In this document: piece by piece, positions 6,002 to 6,773 of the stretch
Layout of the letters: each line of letters starts with the position of its first letter
How positions within the stretch are numbered: position 1 is the first letter of the stretch
Source of the DNA: Candidatus Anoxychlamydiales bacterium
GTDB lineage: Bacteria; Chlamydiota; Chlamydiia; Chlamydiales; SM23-39
Reading direction: 5' to 3'
Assembly: GCA_011064865.1 (NCBI GenBank)
Contig: JAAKFX010000088.1
Span: 1 to 6,773 of the forward strand
Length of the DNA stretch: 6,773 nt
Notes under the pieces: generated by a model
Seen by the model: the letters and a program-made list of their open reading frames with translations, nothing else
The model's database searches: none
What the model was told of the DNA's origin: nothing
Translations under genes and position numbers: made by a program

Positions 6002-6773
6002 ATGAGATCTTCTATATTATCTAAGAAAAATACAATTGTTCTTTTATCAAGTCTATTTCCTTTAGCTTGTATATTTTTTGCCGAAGGGGTGAAAATGTAT
6101 TTTTTAGAGTTAGTAAGAGCCGTGCCCAATCATGAACAATATATAACCTATAGCATATATATTACAGTACTAGCTTATCCTCTATTAGCATATCTTTCAG
6201 ATATTTGGTGTAGAAAAAAAGTTTTATTAATAAGCTTGTTTTTTCTATTACTCTCTATAATATTTCTATATTTTAAAAATTTTGTATTATCTATGTGTTT
6301 TTTTTCAATAGCGCCTGTTACTGCTGTTGCTCAAGCAGCATATTGTGATGTACATATAACAAATGAAAGAGAGCCAAATATAATTAATACTTTTATAATT
6401 CAAGCTCTTCCATGGTTAATATTTCCATTTTTGTTTAATCAAATATCGTCAGTTTTTATATCAATTCTGATTTCTGGATTTTTTCTTCTATTACTAACAT
6501 TATTCTATTTCAAAGATAATAGAGATAAAGATCTTAAAAAATACTCATTTGGAATATTAGAAGCTACAAAGAAATATGGTTTAAAAACATGCATAGTTAT
6601 TATAGCAGCATTTTTTTTGGCAAATTGGGCATGGAGTATGTTCTTTTATCGATTGGAAGAAAGATTAGGAGTTGCTGTAATTTCCAAATACTTTTTACTT
6701 GCCCCCGGATTAGCATTTCTTTTAGGAGCAATATTTGCTAGAATGATTATACATCGTAATAAAATTTTATTTT
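6002..6773 (+). CDS. Major facilitator superfamily transporter, N-terminal part (3' end outside window)
   Basis: The frame is open from ATG 6002 to the window edge: 257 codons of a protein that would normally have 380-450. It is strongly hydrophobic with about eight helices visible (roughly residues 12-30, 50-67, 74-92, 94-112, 131-150, 152-170, 195-213, 227-249). The loop between helices 2 and 3, AYLSDIWCRKKVLL (63-76), fits the MFS motif A (G-x-L-x-D-R/K-x-G-R-K/R), with Asp67 and Arg71-Lys72-Lys73 kept and the leading Gly replaced by Ala. A charged, polar stretch at 171-194 is the central loop between the two six-helix halves. An in-frame TAA lies at 5990-5992; the start could be TTG 5996, five bases after GTGGT, or ATG 6002, eleven after, and I prefer ATG. 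The substrate is unknown; MFS porters in intracellular bacteria import amino acids, nucleotides, sugar phosphates or export drugs. It shares its strand with the acetyltransferase gene but is 179 bases away. Confidence 0.8.
   Translation, partial: MRSSILSKKNTIVLLSSLFPLACIFFAEGVKMYFLELVRAVPNHEQYITYSIYITVLAYPLLAYLSDIWCRKKVLLISLFFLLLSIIFLYFKNFVLSMCFFSIAPVTAVAQAAYCDVHITNEREPNIINTFIIQALPWLIFPFLFNQISSVFISILISGFFLLLLTLFYFKDNRDKDLKKYSFGILEATKKYGLKTCIVIIAAFFLANWAWSMFFYRLEERLGVAVISKYFLLAPGLAFLLGAIFARMIIHRNKILF

Overview
The window is very A/T-rich throughout, including inside genes (AAA, TTT, ATT and TTA codons dominate, with long A and T runs between genes). It carries a mix typical of a reduced-genome, host-associated bacterium: nucleobase-type and MFS membrane transporters, a freshly broken paralogue, and several small proteins without recognisable relatives. 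I infer an intracellular symbiont or pathogen (Chlamydiota-, Rickettsiales- or Legionellales-like lifestyle). No marker gene fixes the taxon.

Layout. Bases 1-525 (+) hold the C-terminal part of an unrecognised protein with one membrane segment ending in a cysteine cluster. A 363-base gap follows, with one good -35 box. Then come two closely spaced + strand genes: a 65-residue basic, glycine-zipper membrane peptide (889-1086) and a 436-residue soluble protein of unknown family (1126-2436). They are separated by an exact 17-bp tandem duplication that includes the first gene's stop codon. A weak A/T hairpin with T tracts on both sides marks the convergent junction near 2460.

The minus strand from 4983 down to 2464 encodes two tandem paralogous 12-helix transporters that resemble the NCS1 (CodB-type nucleobase:cation symporter) family. 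The first (3718-4983) is intact. The second (2464-3721) overlaps it by ATGA and is split by a single-base frameshift in a run of four T's at 3514-3517. Removing one base gives an uninterrupted 418-residue protein, almost the same length as the 421-residue neighbour.

From about 5234 onward on the + strand there is a promoter with a perfect TATAAT and an overlapping palindrome, then a GNAT-type acetyltransferase (5307-5822), then the N-terminal 257 residues of an MFS transporter (6002 to the window end). The transporters suggest uptake of host metabolites. The peptide plus 436-residue protein is the part least explained by known families and the best candidate for an undescribed two-gene module. 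A distant papain/C39-like Cys...His pattern in the larger protein is only a hypothesis.
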